A stretch of 64,000 nucleotides of DNA, from positions 11,378,501-11,442,500 of the forward strand of contig NC_060021.1 of assembly GCF_021134715.1 (NCBI RefSeq), given 5' to 3'. Both the position numbers and the translations under genes were made by a program. The notes beneath the pieces are model-generated. The model was not told where the DNA came from. It saw only the letters and a program-made list of their open reading frames with translations, and ran no database searches. The stretch is from Daphnia pulex. Taxonomy: Eukaryota > Arthropoda > Branchiopoda > Diplostraca > Daphniidae. Shown here piece after piece: positions 33,990-45,501 of the stretch; positions within the stretch are counted from its first letter, which is position 1; each line of letters opens with the position of its first letter.

Positions 33990-34811
33990 TTACAAGGGAA
34001 TATTCAATGATTTCCGAACGATTCGAGTTGCAATGCGATCAAATTCAGCTCGGTTTTCTCGCCACATTTTTGCAGCATCAATGTTTGCTCCACTCTCATC
34101 ATTAGGTTCTGTAATAAAGAGGTTAATTAAGGGCGATTGTTTACCAATTTAAATACGGACCTGCCAACATGCTGATGACTGAAAGTAGAATCTTTTCCAC
34201 ACTCTGAACAGGACTCCATCGTTCAGCACTAGATTCATATCCTAAGGGATCATCACCTGGAGCATGTAAAATGGAAATGCAAACCCTTCCATCTGAATAG
34301 ACTGGTAAATCAACTTGAGTATTAACAAGTGTTTTTATATTTAACTAAGTTTTTATTTAAATTACTGTTAGGATGAAACATTTCACAAGTAAACTGCATC
34401 TTTGGTGGGCTTAATGGATAATCAGTTGGAAATGTTAATTTTGCTGGAAAAACACCACCCTCAAAACATGTTCCGTCAGGTCCCCTATGGATTGTAAAAA
34501 CCACCAATGTATTTAAAAAGTGAGACAAGATCATGCACAGAAAATGAATCAAAATATTTTACACAATGAGGCATTCCCAGTCAAAAAAATTCTCTTCGTT
34601 GATAGGACCAGCTACAATACCTTCAGGTGGATTCAAGGTAAGTTCTAAAAAAAGTCATACATTATCAAATAACTGCTAAGGGTTACTTAAATATGCATTA
34701 CTTAAATTTGTAAAATATACAGGAATACCTAATAAGTTATAAAAATAACAAAAAATAACAATTCTCACGTTTGTACTCGGCCATTAAACGTCGAAGAGCA
34801 GACCCAGCCAT
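33990..34811 (-). CDS. UBE2G2: Ubiquitin-conjugating enzyme E2 G2
   Basis: Exons (minus) 34769-34811, 34563-34644, 34366-34484, 34161-34301, 33990-34108; 504 nt, 167 aa (human 165). UBE2G2 is the ER-associated degradation E2 (yeast Ubc7) working with gp78/Hrd1-type ligases. Seen: [53 protein letters not shown], and the active-site region [20 protein letters not shown] with the catalytic cysteine and the acidic insertion typical of the G-type E2s, then [19 protein letters not shown]. Nearly residue-for-residue with the human enzyme. AATAAA follows the stop by about 15 bases. Confidence 0.96.
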
Positions 34812-35031
34812 TGTAACTACAGAATATAACACTTAATAAAATTAAACTGAAATCTAAACTTGATAAATGATGTCACACTGTCACAGGTATGATCAAACGT
34901 AAACTTGGAATCTGTTAATTTTGGTCTTTTTTCGTCTGCATATTACTTTGTAGAAAAGGTTGAGTTGAAGACCGCTAGAGCATGCTAGTCAAGAGGCAAA
35001 TCGGTTGACAGGGGTCTGCAGACGGGCCGGC

Positions 35032-35563
35032 CAGTTTGCATGTTCTTCACGCTTGAAGGTCACGGTGAACATTACGTGTAAAACTGTCAGTGCGGTGGAG
35101 GTTGGGTGAGAAAGGTACGTGTTTCATCATTATCAAGCAGGTATAATAGCCGCAAGGCTCAGCCATTTGGTATTCATTTTGATATTTGTTGTTGTAGACC
35201 CATCCCCAGCAACGCCAACCTAAAGAAGGAAAGACCAGTTTGCATTTCCTTCACATTCGAAGGTCACGGAGATCATTACGTGAAACGTGTCATGCAGTGG
35301 TGTAGAGGTTGGGTAAGAACGGGACGTGTTTCATCATTATCAAACAGGTAAAATAGCTGCAAGCCATAACCATTTGGTATTCATTTTGATATTGGTTTTT
35401 GTCGACCCACCCCCCAGCAACTTCAAACTGCAGAAGGAAAGGCCAGTTTGACGCTCGAAGGTCACGGAGATCATTACGTAGAACGTATCATGCGACGGCG
35501 GAGAGGTTGGGTGAGAAAGGTACGTGTTTCATCATTATCGAACAGGTACAATACCCGCAAGGC
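35032..35563. repeat. Three tandem ~205-bp repeats upstream of a Tyr-rich gene
   Basis: Units begin at 35032, 35236 and 35444 (each with CAGTTTG); the third is cut at about 35563. Each contains GAAGGTCACGG followed by a GA(A/T)CATTACGT block, then GGTTGGGT(G/A)AGAA and ACGTGTTTCATCATTATC. The repeat ends just before a TATA promoter. AGGTCA is the core half-site of nuclear receptors. Coding potential is absent. Confidence 0.8.
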
Positions 35564-35591
35564 TTAAGAGGTGAGGGTGATCAAAAAATCG

Positions 35592-35629
35592 TATAAAAAG
35601 GAGACGAAAAAGGCCAGAGACATCAGTCG
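35592..35629 (+). promoter_or_regulatory. TATA/initiator promoter of the Tyr-rich gene
   Basis: TATAAAAA at 35592-35599 and the arthropod initiator ATCAGTCG at 35622-35629, with 33 bp from first T to the presumed +1 A. It sits directly after the three tandem repeats. Confidence 0.7.
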
Positions 35630-35659
35630 AGTGAGGATCTCCGACACGGCAACAACTGC

Positions 35660-36643
35660 TGTGCGCTATCTGTCACCATCTGCCTTCTTCACCCATGGGT
35701 AAATATTCTGTCTCTACATAAAGTTTTTTATTAATGCCAATTATTTTCTGTTTGTTAAAATGCAAATTATTATTGATTAATAATGTTTGAAATTGTTTAA
35801 TGTCTAGATAATAAGGCTGTTGGATGTTGTATCGTTGATTGGTGGGTCGACCACTGGTGTATTGATGTCTCCTGGGTATGGCGGATACCAAACCGCAACG
35901 CCACCGCTTTACTACCCAAAAGCAACTTACGCAACGACCAGTTCCTGCACCGAGGTCTACAAGTACTACACCCCTAAGGCACCGAAGTTTTATACCACAA
36001 CTTACGCTGCCCCGATTTACTACACTGACGCCCTGAAGTATTACTCTGCCCCGAGTTACTACACCACCAAGGCGACGGAGCAGGACTACGCATGCTACCC
36101 CATTCTACTACACCGAGGCTTCCAAGTATTACTCTGTTCTCAGCTACTTATTGCACCTATATTAAGTATATTAAGTACTACTCTGTTCCCAGCTGCTACA
36201 CCGAGGCTCCCGCTGATCTCCACCAAGACGGTCGAATACTACACCGAAGCGGCAAAGTACTACTCTGCCCCGATCTACACAACCACAACCGAGGCGGCCA
36301 AGTATTACGCAGTTCCGACTTGCTACACCGAAGCTGCTCTTTAGTGCTACGTTGAACAGATACTACACTGATGCTCCAGTTAACTTCACCACGACCTAAG
36401 CTACACCGCAGCCCCCAAGTACTACACCGAAGAAGCCGCCTATTACACAACAACGTATGCTGCCCAGTGTACTACACCGAGGCTCCCAAGTACTACATCA
36501 CTAAGGGACCGGAATTCTACACGTCTATGTATGCTGCCCCTAACTACTACACCAAGGCCCTGCATTACTACAACACTGAAGCGCTCAAGTACTACACTAC
36601 AACCTACGCTGCCCCGGGCTACTACACCTACGTCCCGGAGTAA
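35660..36643 (+). pseudogene. Decayed Tyr-Tyr-Thr-repeat secreted protein gene, copy A
   Basis: A first exon ending ATG-G|GTAAAT (35695 area), an intron, and a long exon coding for units such as YYTDALKYYS and TTTYAAPIYYT, ending GYYTYVPE with a stop at 36641-36643. Compared with copy B, about ten bases are missing at the start of exon 2, which puts the signal-peptide region out of frame. Further frame breaks occur near 36078 and near 36466. No single frame reads through. The ancestral product would be a secreted Tyr-rich structural protein of a kind I associate with Daphnia. A downstream restart at an internal Met near 35867 could still give a short product. Confidence 0.65.
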
Positions 36644-36674
36644 AGAAAAAAAGAAGTCGTGCGCGAACTGCAGT

Positions 36675-37640
36675 GCCCTATCTGTCACCAACTGCATTCC
36701 TCATCGTGTAATCGATTCGCAATTATGGGTAAATATTCTTATTTTACATTGATTCTATGTTTTTTCTATTTGTTAATATGCCTGTTAATATTTAATATTA
36801 ATGTTTAAATTTATTTACTGTTTATTTAACTATGGCGTCGTGCTCCTGTTGGGTGTTGTATCGTTGATGGCTGGGTCGACCGTTGGTGTAGTGATGTCTC
36901 CTTGGTATGGTGGAAACTAAACCGCAACGCCGCCGCCTTCCTATCCAAAAGCAAGTTACGCAACGACCAGTTCCTGCACCGAAGTCTTCAAGTACTAAAG
37001 CTACCGGAGTTTTATACCACAACTTACGCTGCCCCGAGCCACTACACTGACGCCCTGAAGTATTACTCTGCCGGTCTGCCCTGAGTTACTACACCACCAA
37101 GGCGACAGAGTACTACATGACTACGCATGCTGCCCCATCCTACTACACCGAGGCTCCCAAGTATTACTCTGTTCTCAGCTACTTATTGCACCGATTTTCC
37201 TAAATACTACTCTGTTTCCAGCTGCTACACCGAAGCTCCCGCTGATTACTCCACCAAAACGGTCGAATACTACACCGAAGCGCCAAAGTACTTTTCTGCC
37301 TCGATCTACACAACCACAACTGAGGCGGCTAAGTATTACGCAGTCCCGACTTACTACACAGAAGCTGCGCTTTCGTGCTACGTTGAACAGAAATACTACA
37401 CCACGACCTGCTCTACACCTAGCTACAACACCGCAGCCCCCAAGTACTACACCGAAGAAGCCGCCTTTTACCCACCCACGTACGCTGCCTAGTTTACTAC
37501 ATCGAGGAATTTAAGTATTACCCTGCTCCAAACTACTACCAAGGTTCATATGTATTACATCAGCAATTCTCCCGACTATGTCACCATTTACGTTGCTCCG
37601 AACTATACACCGAAGTTCTGAAGTATTTCTTTTGATGTGT
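36675..37640 (+). pseudogene. Decayed Tyr-Tyr-Thr-repeat gene, copy B
   Basis: A tandem duplicate of copy A about 1 kb downstream, including the 5' UTR segment CTATCTGTCACCA, the ATG-G|GTAAATATTC exon end and the signal region (VVLLLGVVSLMAGSTVG). The acceptor before the signal region lacks AG. A TAA at 36918-36920 replaces the Tyr-Gln codons of copy A, a second in-frame stop and deletion follow near 36990, and the repeat region is broken again near 37195 and 37490. No TATA box precedes it, so the copy is probably dead. Confidence 0.65.
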
Positions 37641-40600
37641 TGAAAGATTGCTGAAATACAAGATTGATTGATAAATCACAAGTGCATGTCTCTATTTTCT
37701 CCTCAAGTACCTTTCCTGCTGCTGATAATTGCATGATGTGAGAAAATATTTCTGAGTGCTATGTTAACTTACAAATAATTGATCTTGCAAAATACAACAA
37801 TGAAAATTCAAACTCATGTTTTACATTTCAATAATATTTACTCTTTCCTTTTTATAAATTTTTTTTCTATCATTAAAATTCAAAGTCCAACAACCAATAT
37901 TTTTCTAAAGATTAAAGTTCAATATTTTTAAAAATACAAAGTCCACATACCTATTTTTCTGCTAAGTCCAGACTTTTGTTTTTGAAAAAATTTTAAAAAA
38001 ATTCCCCTTATACAAAGTTTTTAAAAATTTTCGCGAAAAATTTATTGCAACAAAATTTATTTTATTTGAATATTTTATTGCATACAAAATTTATTTTATA
38101 ATATTTACACATTTATTTTCCTGTGGCCCCCAGGGGGGGGGGCCTGTCGCTTTCTCTACCGCGATAATAACATGATGCAAGTTATATGCAAGTTATTATT
38201 TGTTTGGCGCAGAAAGCTTGTTTAATCTAGCAGTTCTCGACTGTGTCAAACCTGATATTGATCAGGCTGCCTCAGTTGTATACTGCATGATTGAATGAAA
38301 ACTCGAGAGACAACAGATCAAACTTTTCAGCACGCAGTTAACACAGAGCAATTTCATGGCATGGATGAAAACGACAACACAAAAATTTTGAAGTCAGGAA
38401 CCCAGATGGAACAGCTCAGCTACAACGGCACAGCAACTTCTGGATTACACTGCAACCACATGCTGCATACAACAGTTCAATGTGTCTTCGTCACACCTTT
38501 CACCATTTGGCTGCAACAAGGTAACCACCAGCGTTAAAGAAGTGTTTGTTGTACCTGTTTAAGAAAAGAAAATTATTTTCGAGAAACACAACTGTGTACA
38601 CATGCATACTCATTATAACCAAAGAATACAAAGAGTAACAGAAAACTACGCAGTCCAACAGAATAACTTTGATATGTGATTCAAAATTTCTATAGTGGCG
38701 GAGCAAATTGGTCTACTCTCTAGTCATGTTAACTAAATCTGTAGTACTTTTGCAAGACATTTGATCAAAATAATTACTTTTTGCTGTTGAATGGATGAGA
38801 CGTACGCCAAAGAACAGGCAGCGAGACACACGAGGCACGCCATTTCGGAAATGTACAGGCACTTCCAAGTCTGAGTTGTTGAGTTGAGAGTCTGAGTTGA
38901 ATGATTTGGCAAATTGGTTTCTACGTGCTAAATCATCTGTAAATTTTCACATCAACATTTTACATTCAATAACAATATGAAATTAACAATAAATACCTTT
39001 TAATTATCATCGTGAGAAACGTCACAACTCACAACCAACAACCCATCTCTGCTGTGTCTTGGAACAAAATGGCCGCTAAGCGTCACTGAAGACATTCGCG
39101 CTATCTGGTGGACATCATTTTAGCCACCTATTGACAGCCACCTATTGACAGCCTTTAGATTCCTGTTCCAACAAATGACTGAACGCAACGGCTGAATTGC
39201 TTGCTTGGAGTCGCAAAGTCGCAGCAGCTCAATTGAGTTCGACATGCCTTTCCGCTTTCACTAGCTGGCACGAAATGAAAAAATGAATCAAATGAGCATA
39301 ACCACCAGATTACTCCAGCAGCTTTCCCTATGAAACAAAAACACAAAGTTTTTAGTTAGCTTTTCAGACTTTGTAACTCTTTCAACATAAAAATTGATAA
39401 TATTAACAGAAAGTGTTGAGAGTCAAGACAAAAAATTAAACTTGCAATTTTCTGAAGTAAAGAATAATTTTCCTGCCTGTGGCTGAAAAGTGAAAGGCAC
39501 AAAACCAGTTATCTGTGTTAGAGTACGTACAGTGAGTTGAGTACTGAGTTCCAACTAACTTTGGCATCAAACAGTTAGTCATGTTGAATCTAAAGGAAAT
39601 ATGTCAATAAATATTCCAAAATTCCAATAAAATAAAGCTAATGGCTACCTACTGCTCGTGTTTAACATTCAGAAAAATACAACACATGTTGGTATGTGCC
39701 CTGCATTTGTTCATATTCTTCTCTTAAGCTGCTGCAATAGACCTGAAGATAACCCATGGCCTAGATGATATGATATTTTTCGTAGCTTTCCCTATAACAG
39801 AAAATACAATCTATGTCATCAACTAACAGTTTAAAACCAAAAGAAGAAGAATACTTGTACGTCAATGAGTTATTTGTTGAAAAACATGTTGAACATTGAA
39901 ATTAGTGAACATCTAATTGACATTCACAGCAAATGTGAATGAGAATTCCATACAGCCTGCACAATTGGAGTGCTAGATTAGATGAAGTGGAGTTCCACTT
40001 TTAAAAAGAGCCCTGCAATCAAACATTACAAATGTCATGATCAAAATTAAAATAAGTTTAACCATGGTTTTTAACCAATCATTTTACCATTGCACATGTA
40101 ATATCAATCTCAGCTTCTGGAAGTGGTGGGCACTGGGCAGCGCGGTTTCTAAATCTGTAGCTTCAACATCCGCCCAGAAAAAAAAAATAGCACTTAACAC
40201 TTTGGTTACTTCAGGTAACAAAAAAAATTATAACGTTCACCATAGCCAATCCATCAGAAATACAAATACTGCACTGCACGCTAAAAATCTGCCAGGCAAT
40301 CCAGTTAACATGAAAACCCCCGACAAAGAAAAATAGCATCCTTTCCTTTCAAGTTTCAAAACTCACGCTTTAACTGAGAACCAAGAAGAAGCAAGAAGGG
40401 TAGGGTAGGGCTAAAGGGCTTGCCCACACCCAAAAACTAAAGACAAATCTGGTCGCCAGATGTCCTCTTCAGCCCTCCCCAGCAATTACCATTAAACAAA
40501 TTCAACGACGGACTTTAATTTACTAGGCCAATTGGATGAATGGACCGATTCAGATTTCTCGATAATTCAATCAGGCTATGAGTACAATCATTTTTTTTTT

Positions 40601-41403
40601 TTTTTTTTTTTTTTACCCCAAAGATGTTTACCTCCAGATTCAATGTCTCTAATATGCCCATAAGCCCCTTAGGTCGAGAAAGATCCGGCCCTATTAGCAG
40701 TGCCCAGCTTTTTTGTTCCTCTCGTGGTAATGCTTATAAGCAGTAACCAAAGGTTCTAAGCCATCTTCACTGACTTACCGGACCGTTACACTTCGTGATA
40801 CGGTCGAACTCAATTGACCGTAAAGAAGAATTCAATCACCTTAGTGTTTCTAGATCTGTTCCCACCAATAAATTCCAATATAAAAACCCACTTTGAAACA
40901 AGAGAAGATTAAAGCAAATTAAGCAATACCTGTTTTCATTTCTGGCTCCACCTCTGGTACTTCACTAGGCCAACTAAAACAACAAAATGTCGTAGGTCTA
41001 GAACCTATAAAGAATAAAAGAAACGATTACTATTAGAAGCTTCATAATTAACATTCATTATAAAATTATACACTTGATTTTATCATTTACTATAATTAAA
41101 TTAATAAATTCCTATTCATTTAGAAGCAATGTTTCACTTGAAAATATTAAAACAACAAATAATTTGTACTACATCAGCCGAAACCAATAATCAGTTAAAA
41201 CTTAAAAAATAAAAAAGAATTCACTTAAAATTTCAAAGATATTTTGAAGAGACCAACGACATATCATGATGCCACCATAGGCTTCGTGAGGTCGTCCAAT
41301 GCAATCAAGGATCAAGCAAAGCGAGTATTGCATACATTAAAAGGAGACGATGATGACTTTCGTTAAGCAGTACAAATTTTTTTTACTAGGCGTCCCTTAC
41401 AAA
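37641..41403. other. Gene-poor AT-rich region
   Basis: About 3.8 kb with no gene I can support. It contains an AT-rich block (37800-38110), a run of G near 38135, a direct repeat of CCACCTATTGACAG at about 39125-39152, an AAAATGGCCGC motif (YY1-like) near 39067, and a 24-T tract at 40591-40614. A short minus-strand segment near 40931-40975 with splice-like flanks reads WPSEVPEVEPEMKT; it may be an isolated exon or relic. Confidence 0.45.
40591..40614. repeat. 24-base poly(T) tract
   Basis: An uninterrupted run of 24 T. On the minus strand it is a poly(A) run, as left by a retroposed transcript, but no recognisable SINE or processed gene lies upstream of it on that strand. Confidence 0.6.
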
Positions 41404-41640
41404 TTACTGACGAAAACGCAAAATCTTGATGATGTCGCCAATAAACTTACCAAGTCGTCGGTAGCGGCTCTTTGTATAAATTGGTCTAAACCATTTGTCC
41501 ATTGGATTCTTGATGATCTGACGATGATCAAGATGAAAGTAGTGAATTATTGTGACGAAAGTTGTGGACTTGAGGAACGGCCAGTGGCTCTCGTGGGTTT
41601 CCAACTGCCGTAGAAAGTTGCGTAGTTCCTCGTAATCGCG
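41404..41640 (-). pseudogene. Relic of a BPTF/NURF301-type bromodomain
   Basis: The minus strand reads RDYEELRNFLRQLETHESHW then PFLK, later IIKNPMD and SRYRRLGKFIGDIIKIL, ending in a stop at 41404. This follows the bromodomain order of BPTF (DYE-L-x-x-x-LR-L-x-x-H-x-x-x-WPFL, then IKEPMD, then YY-KL-x-x-F-x-x-D-x-x-KI). The segment between WPFL and PMD is about four residues too long and lacks the PDYY motif; the acetyl-lysine-binding asparagine is lost with the truncated end. Upstream, a Gln/Ala-rich linker (SQAPAQAQPSVASTGNS) is in a different frame. It is best read as a decayed partial copy. Confidence 0.5.
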
Positions 41641-43206
41641 AGTTCCCAGTGCTGGCTACAGAAGGTTGCGCTTGAGCTGGAGCTTGAGAATGAGCGGTCC
41701 TCAGGATTGGCTGACATGATCATAAAAGGGTCATCGCTAAATTTCGAAAGTTGGTCGACCTGGATTTAGGCCATGAATTTCAATTTTGTCGTCAGCCCGC
41801 GAGAAATTTTAACTTTATTAACGTGGTGTAGTAACCTCTTATTGGGCGCTACTGCGTTACTCGTGGTTAACATACGTTTTGTGCCAGCCTTCCATGCCCA
41901 ACATGAAAATGATGTCAGCTAGTAAAGGAGATTGGGATTTTGATTTTTTGGGGACCACTGCTTTCCCCCAATGGTGACTCCACCAGAACCACTAACTGTA
42001 AATCAACATGCGAGTTTGCCAATATAATGACAGTCTTGCAGGGTGTGGAATAAGTTCATCTTTTTCTTTCTCAACTTTCAACAAATCTAGCAATTTCTAG
42101 GTCAGGATTCAGAAAGGATTTTTTGTTGCCTAAAATGTAAAAAAATAGATGATTTAATTGTATGCGCCTATATGCTTGTTTTTCAACTGTACTGTGGGAA
42201 CCACCTGCCTCAAATTGTTTACTCTTGATAAAGGGCTTTTTTTCAAATTCTGTCTATGACCAAATCTTCAAGCAACTGTTGGAATTGATGGGGCTGCTTG
42301 AGTAATATCACGTCTTACGGTCCTCCCTGTCAATAGTTTCTTCACCACTGCCAATTTCTCCTCGATCACAATCCACACTCACGGTGCTTTTGTTGTTTGG
42401 TAATAAGGCCCGAATTGTTGACGTAAGCGACTCTTACTCGACTCGACCCGACACTCGCAATGTGGTCGCCATTTTCAGGCGTCCAATAAGAAACAATGTT
42501 AATTTCCATGACTGCCGCGAGATGGAGAATATGTTTATGGATTACGCCATCTAGGGTCGAGCATTCGAGTAAGATTTACTATACCGTTAACGGTTTAACG
42601 GACACGCTAGTTTCAAAAATGTTACAAATACCAGACAAATAAAAATACAAATAAATATACAAAACGGTTACAAATATTTTTCTCGAATACTAGTTAGCGA
42701 GGTCATCGAGCTACTTCTAATTCAATGGAAAATACGGAATTGCAAAGCAATGATTGATTGAGCCACCTAAATTGCGGAATTGCACTAAGTCTTAATAATA
42801 GGTAGGTGTTTCCTGTTTGGCATTGGTATTAGCATTACCATGGGCATGGAGAGACTACATACTTCCTTATTTACTCGTTTTCGTACTATTTTTCGTGAAA
42901 TGGTACGAACGGCTTGCCATACAGTAGGCGTAGGCCTACCAGCCTGCGGATTTGACATGTAGTACGCATTGATAACCTATGAAACCTGGAGTGAAATTAA
43001 ATTTCTCGATTATGGTTAATATAATAAACATCCTTACTAATTTCGTTTCTCTGTCCCATCGAGTTGGTGTATTTCGGCGCTCCGGGATACAAAGAATAAA
43101 AATTCTACATTACACTTTGAATTGATACGTTGTTTATACATGTATTCTAATTATGTCTTGATTAACGATTTTTTTGTGAGGGACTAAATTATTTTGACAA
43201 TTTAAA
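41641..43206. other. Intergenic, bromodomain relic to DEG/ENaC gene
   Basis: No gene supported. It includes the linker remnant of the bromodomain relic (to about 41720), a minus-strand AAAATGGCGACC motif near 42470, copy 2 of the 19-bp repeat (42837-42855) and a GTAGGCCTAC palindrome (42930-42939). Confidence 0.45.
42837..42855. repeat. Dispersed short repeat, copy 2
   Basis: Identical over 19 bases to 17379-17397. It continues TACATACTTCC, which loosely resembles the CATACCTCGG that follows copy 1. Confidence 0.5.
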
Positions 43207-45501
43207 TTAGCTTTGTGTAGAATCAAATGACTGGGTAAATAAATTTTGTTTGTCCATTTTTCGACGAATACACTTACGAGTGCAGCGAAATAATAAGACG
43301 ATCATCTCCAAAAGTGTCACTAAGCTTGCCCCTAAATAGAGGCTCATGTTTCCCCCCACGTCACCTATACGTAATAATTGAATTCAATGAATGAATGATT
43401 ATGAAGTAACATACGGTATCCTAGTTGTTTAAAATAAAGTTAATAGCAGTTTGATGATTTACTTAGCCACTTGACGAGGCTTTCGGGATGATTTTTGATA
43501 ACTGTGAAGCTAAAAGATGAATAATAGAATTGCAAAGCTGAGTGAAGAATATGGTCATTGTGTTTCTCGTTTGAGTGCATGTCATCATGATCTCCTAGAT
43601 CCAAATGTGTTGTCGAAGATGAGACGTGATAGTTGTCCGAAATGCAATCCTCCGGACATTCTGCATAAAAGGTAAATTCTTTTTATCTTTCCTCCATAAA
43701 AATGCTCTCAAAACTTCACCTTGAATTTTTTGTTTGATTTCGTTAGCTAGCTCGGGTGAATGTACGTCAATCATCACATTTGGATAGCACGTCTCCAAAG
43801 GACCTATTTCAAAAGTAACATTGTAAACCAACTTCAAAGAGTCGAGAGAATTTTTCTTTTCAAACAATTAGCTGCTCATTAAGCCAACCCATTCTATTAA
43901 AACGGAAGAGAGAGCAATTCAACTTCGCTTCAAGTATTGTGCGGGTCGCGGAGAAGACGCAGTTACGCTGGCTGTAGACATTATGATTGGGGACGAGATA
44001 TAAGTGGTCGGGAGAATCTGGAGACACGCAAGAGTGAGTCGACAAGAGTCCCTTTTGTAGTTCCGTGTTGTCGGTCTAGACGGAAGACGAATAAATATTT
44101 TCCTTTCAAAAATTTAATTTCTGATAAATATTCAACCAAGCTTACCCTGGTAAGAGAGATTGAGACAGATGTCCATGTCCCGGGCTGTATGGTAATTCAA
44201 CAGGGAAAATTTAATCAAAGTAATCGTAATTGAATTTTTTTAAAGAAAAAGTAACGATTCCAACATCGAGATAGCGGCCAACAGTAGATATTGTAGGGTT
44301 AACGGCTGTGATGGAATCCGATACAGCGTAAATGATTCCACGTCTCGATGCCACATTGCTCGATATTATAGTCGAATCAAATTCTATCAACGGAAAGAGA
44401 ATAAAGCGTTAGTGTGCTTCTTGGATCAGACAATTTTTAAAACAAAGCGAATCAGGTATACCGAATCGACCCACAACGTTGGTTTTTAAGTAAACCGTAA
44501 AACCATAGATTTGCGTATCGAAAATTTCTTCGAGAAGTGGTTGGAAATGAGTTGAGACACATATCGTAGCCAGATCGGTGACGAAGCGACGATTGCCAAA
44601 GAACTTGGTGCAGCAATCTTTGCCGGAATAGAGAATGCGGTCGTGCGTGCACCCTAGAACTATATCTTCGCACCTGTCGAATACGAAGAAGTCGAATTAC
44701 ACACAAACGAATATAGTTTCAAATTTCATTTTGCCGTTTGTTTTACCCTAGCGTCGTTCGGTCAAAGATTTCTTTAGTCGTTAGATTTTGAGTCAGACGC
44801 CGGAATTCGTTGTTGAGGCGTTTTTGCTTTTCCATGTCCTCCATTATGGCTCGCGATGCTAGCAAATGTGAAAGAGCCAAAGCCAAATATGAAGCCATCG
44901 TGTTGTTAATACCCATGTCTAGAAAAAAAAATCACCACTTATGAGATGTAGTAATAATGGAATTAGTATATCATCCGTCCAATCTGAGATGAAACTTACC
45001 TTGAAGAGCCTTAGGGTTGAATAGCGACGTGTCACAAATATGGATGTCGGGCAGAAACATCGTTATGTTATGCTGAACGATGAATTCTCTTCTTAGCCCA
45101 CGCACTACTAGTACCTCATAGCTGATTATGACGATTGAAATGAAAAGTCCCGATATGAGTAGTACTATTACGACCACCCAAAATATTCTTATAGATTTGG
45201 GTTCGTCACTGTCCACCATTCTAGCAAAGCCATGACCCGTCGTTGTTCGAGCGAATCTCTTCCAAAGATGAAGAAGAAGGGAAAACTTTTCTTTTTGAGC
45301 CGATTTCGATTGTGAGCGCGGTCGAGAGAACTGTGGAGAGAATTTATTCACTGCAGTCTGAAATCGGTCCACTACACCGTTCGGTGGTGTGATATCGACA
45401 GCAATCCAAGCATTTCTACGCAGATCGTCTGGAACAACAATGTTGGACGCAAACAGAGAAGACGTTGTCGCAGAGCCAATGGTCTCACTAGCAGCTGACA
45501 T
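43207..45501 (-). CDS. DEG/ENaC (pickpocket-type) sodium channel subunit
   Basis: Exons (minus) 45000-45501, 44747-44918, 44462-44673, 44256-44383, 43889-44075, 43720-43803, 43463-43660, 43207-43364; 1641 nt, 546 aa. These are trimeric, amiloride-sensitive cation channels with two membrane helices. Seen: the N-terminal FARTTTGHGFARMVDS with the conserved His-Gly gating motif, TM1 (IFWVVVIVLLISGLFISIVI), the extracellular SQRNCVFSATRTILEA, ECPEDCISDNYHV near the end of the ectodomain, and TM2 with GGNMSLYLGASLVTLLEMIV. The ectodomain has fewer cysteines than typical pickpocket proteins. The donor at 43889 (ATGG|GTTGG) is chosen because it alone keeps frame with the next exon. The frame stays open upstream to another Met at 45660, so the true start could be 53 residues earlier. 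Confidence 0.85.

Noticed and set aside
43860-43889. Apparent frameshift in the DEG/ENaC gene near 43867 suggesting a pseudogene
   Set aside because: An alternative donor at 43889 (ATGG|GTTGG) joins in frame to the acceptor at 43803, and all eight exons then sum to an open 546-codon frame.
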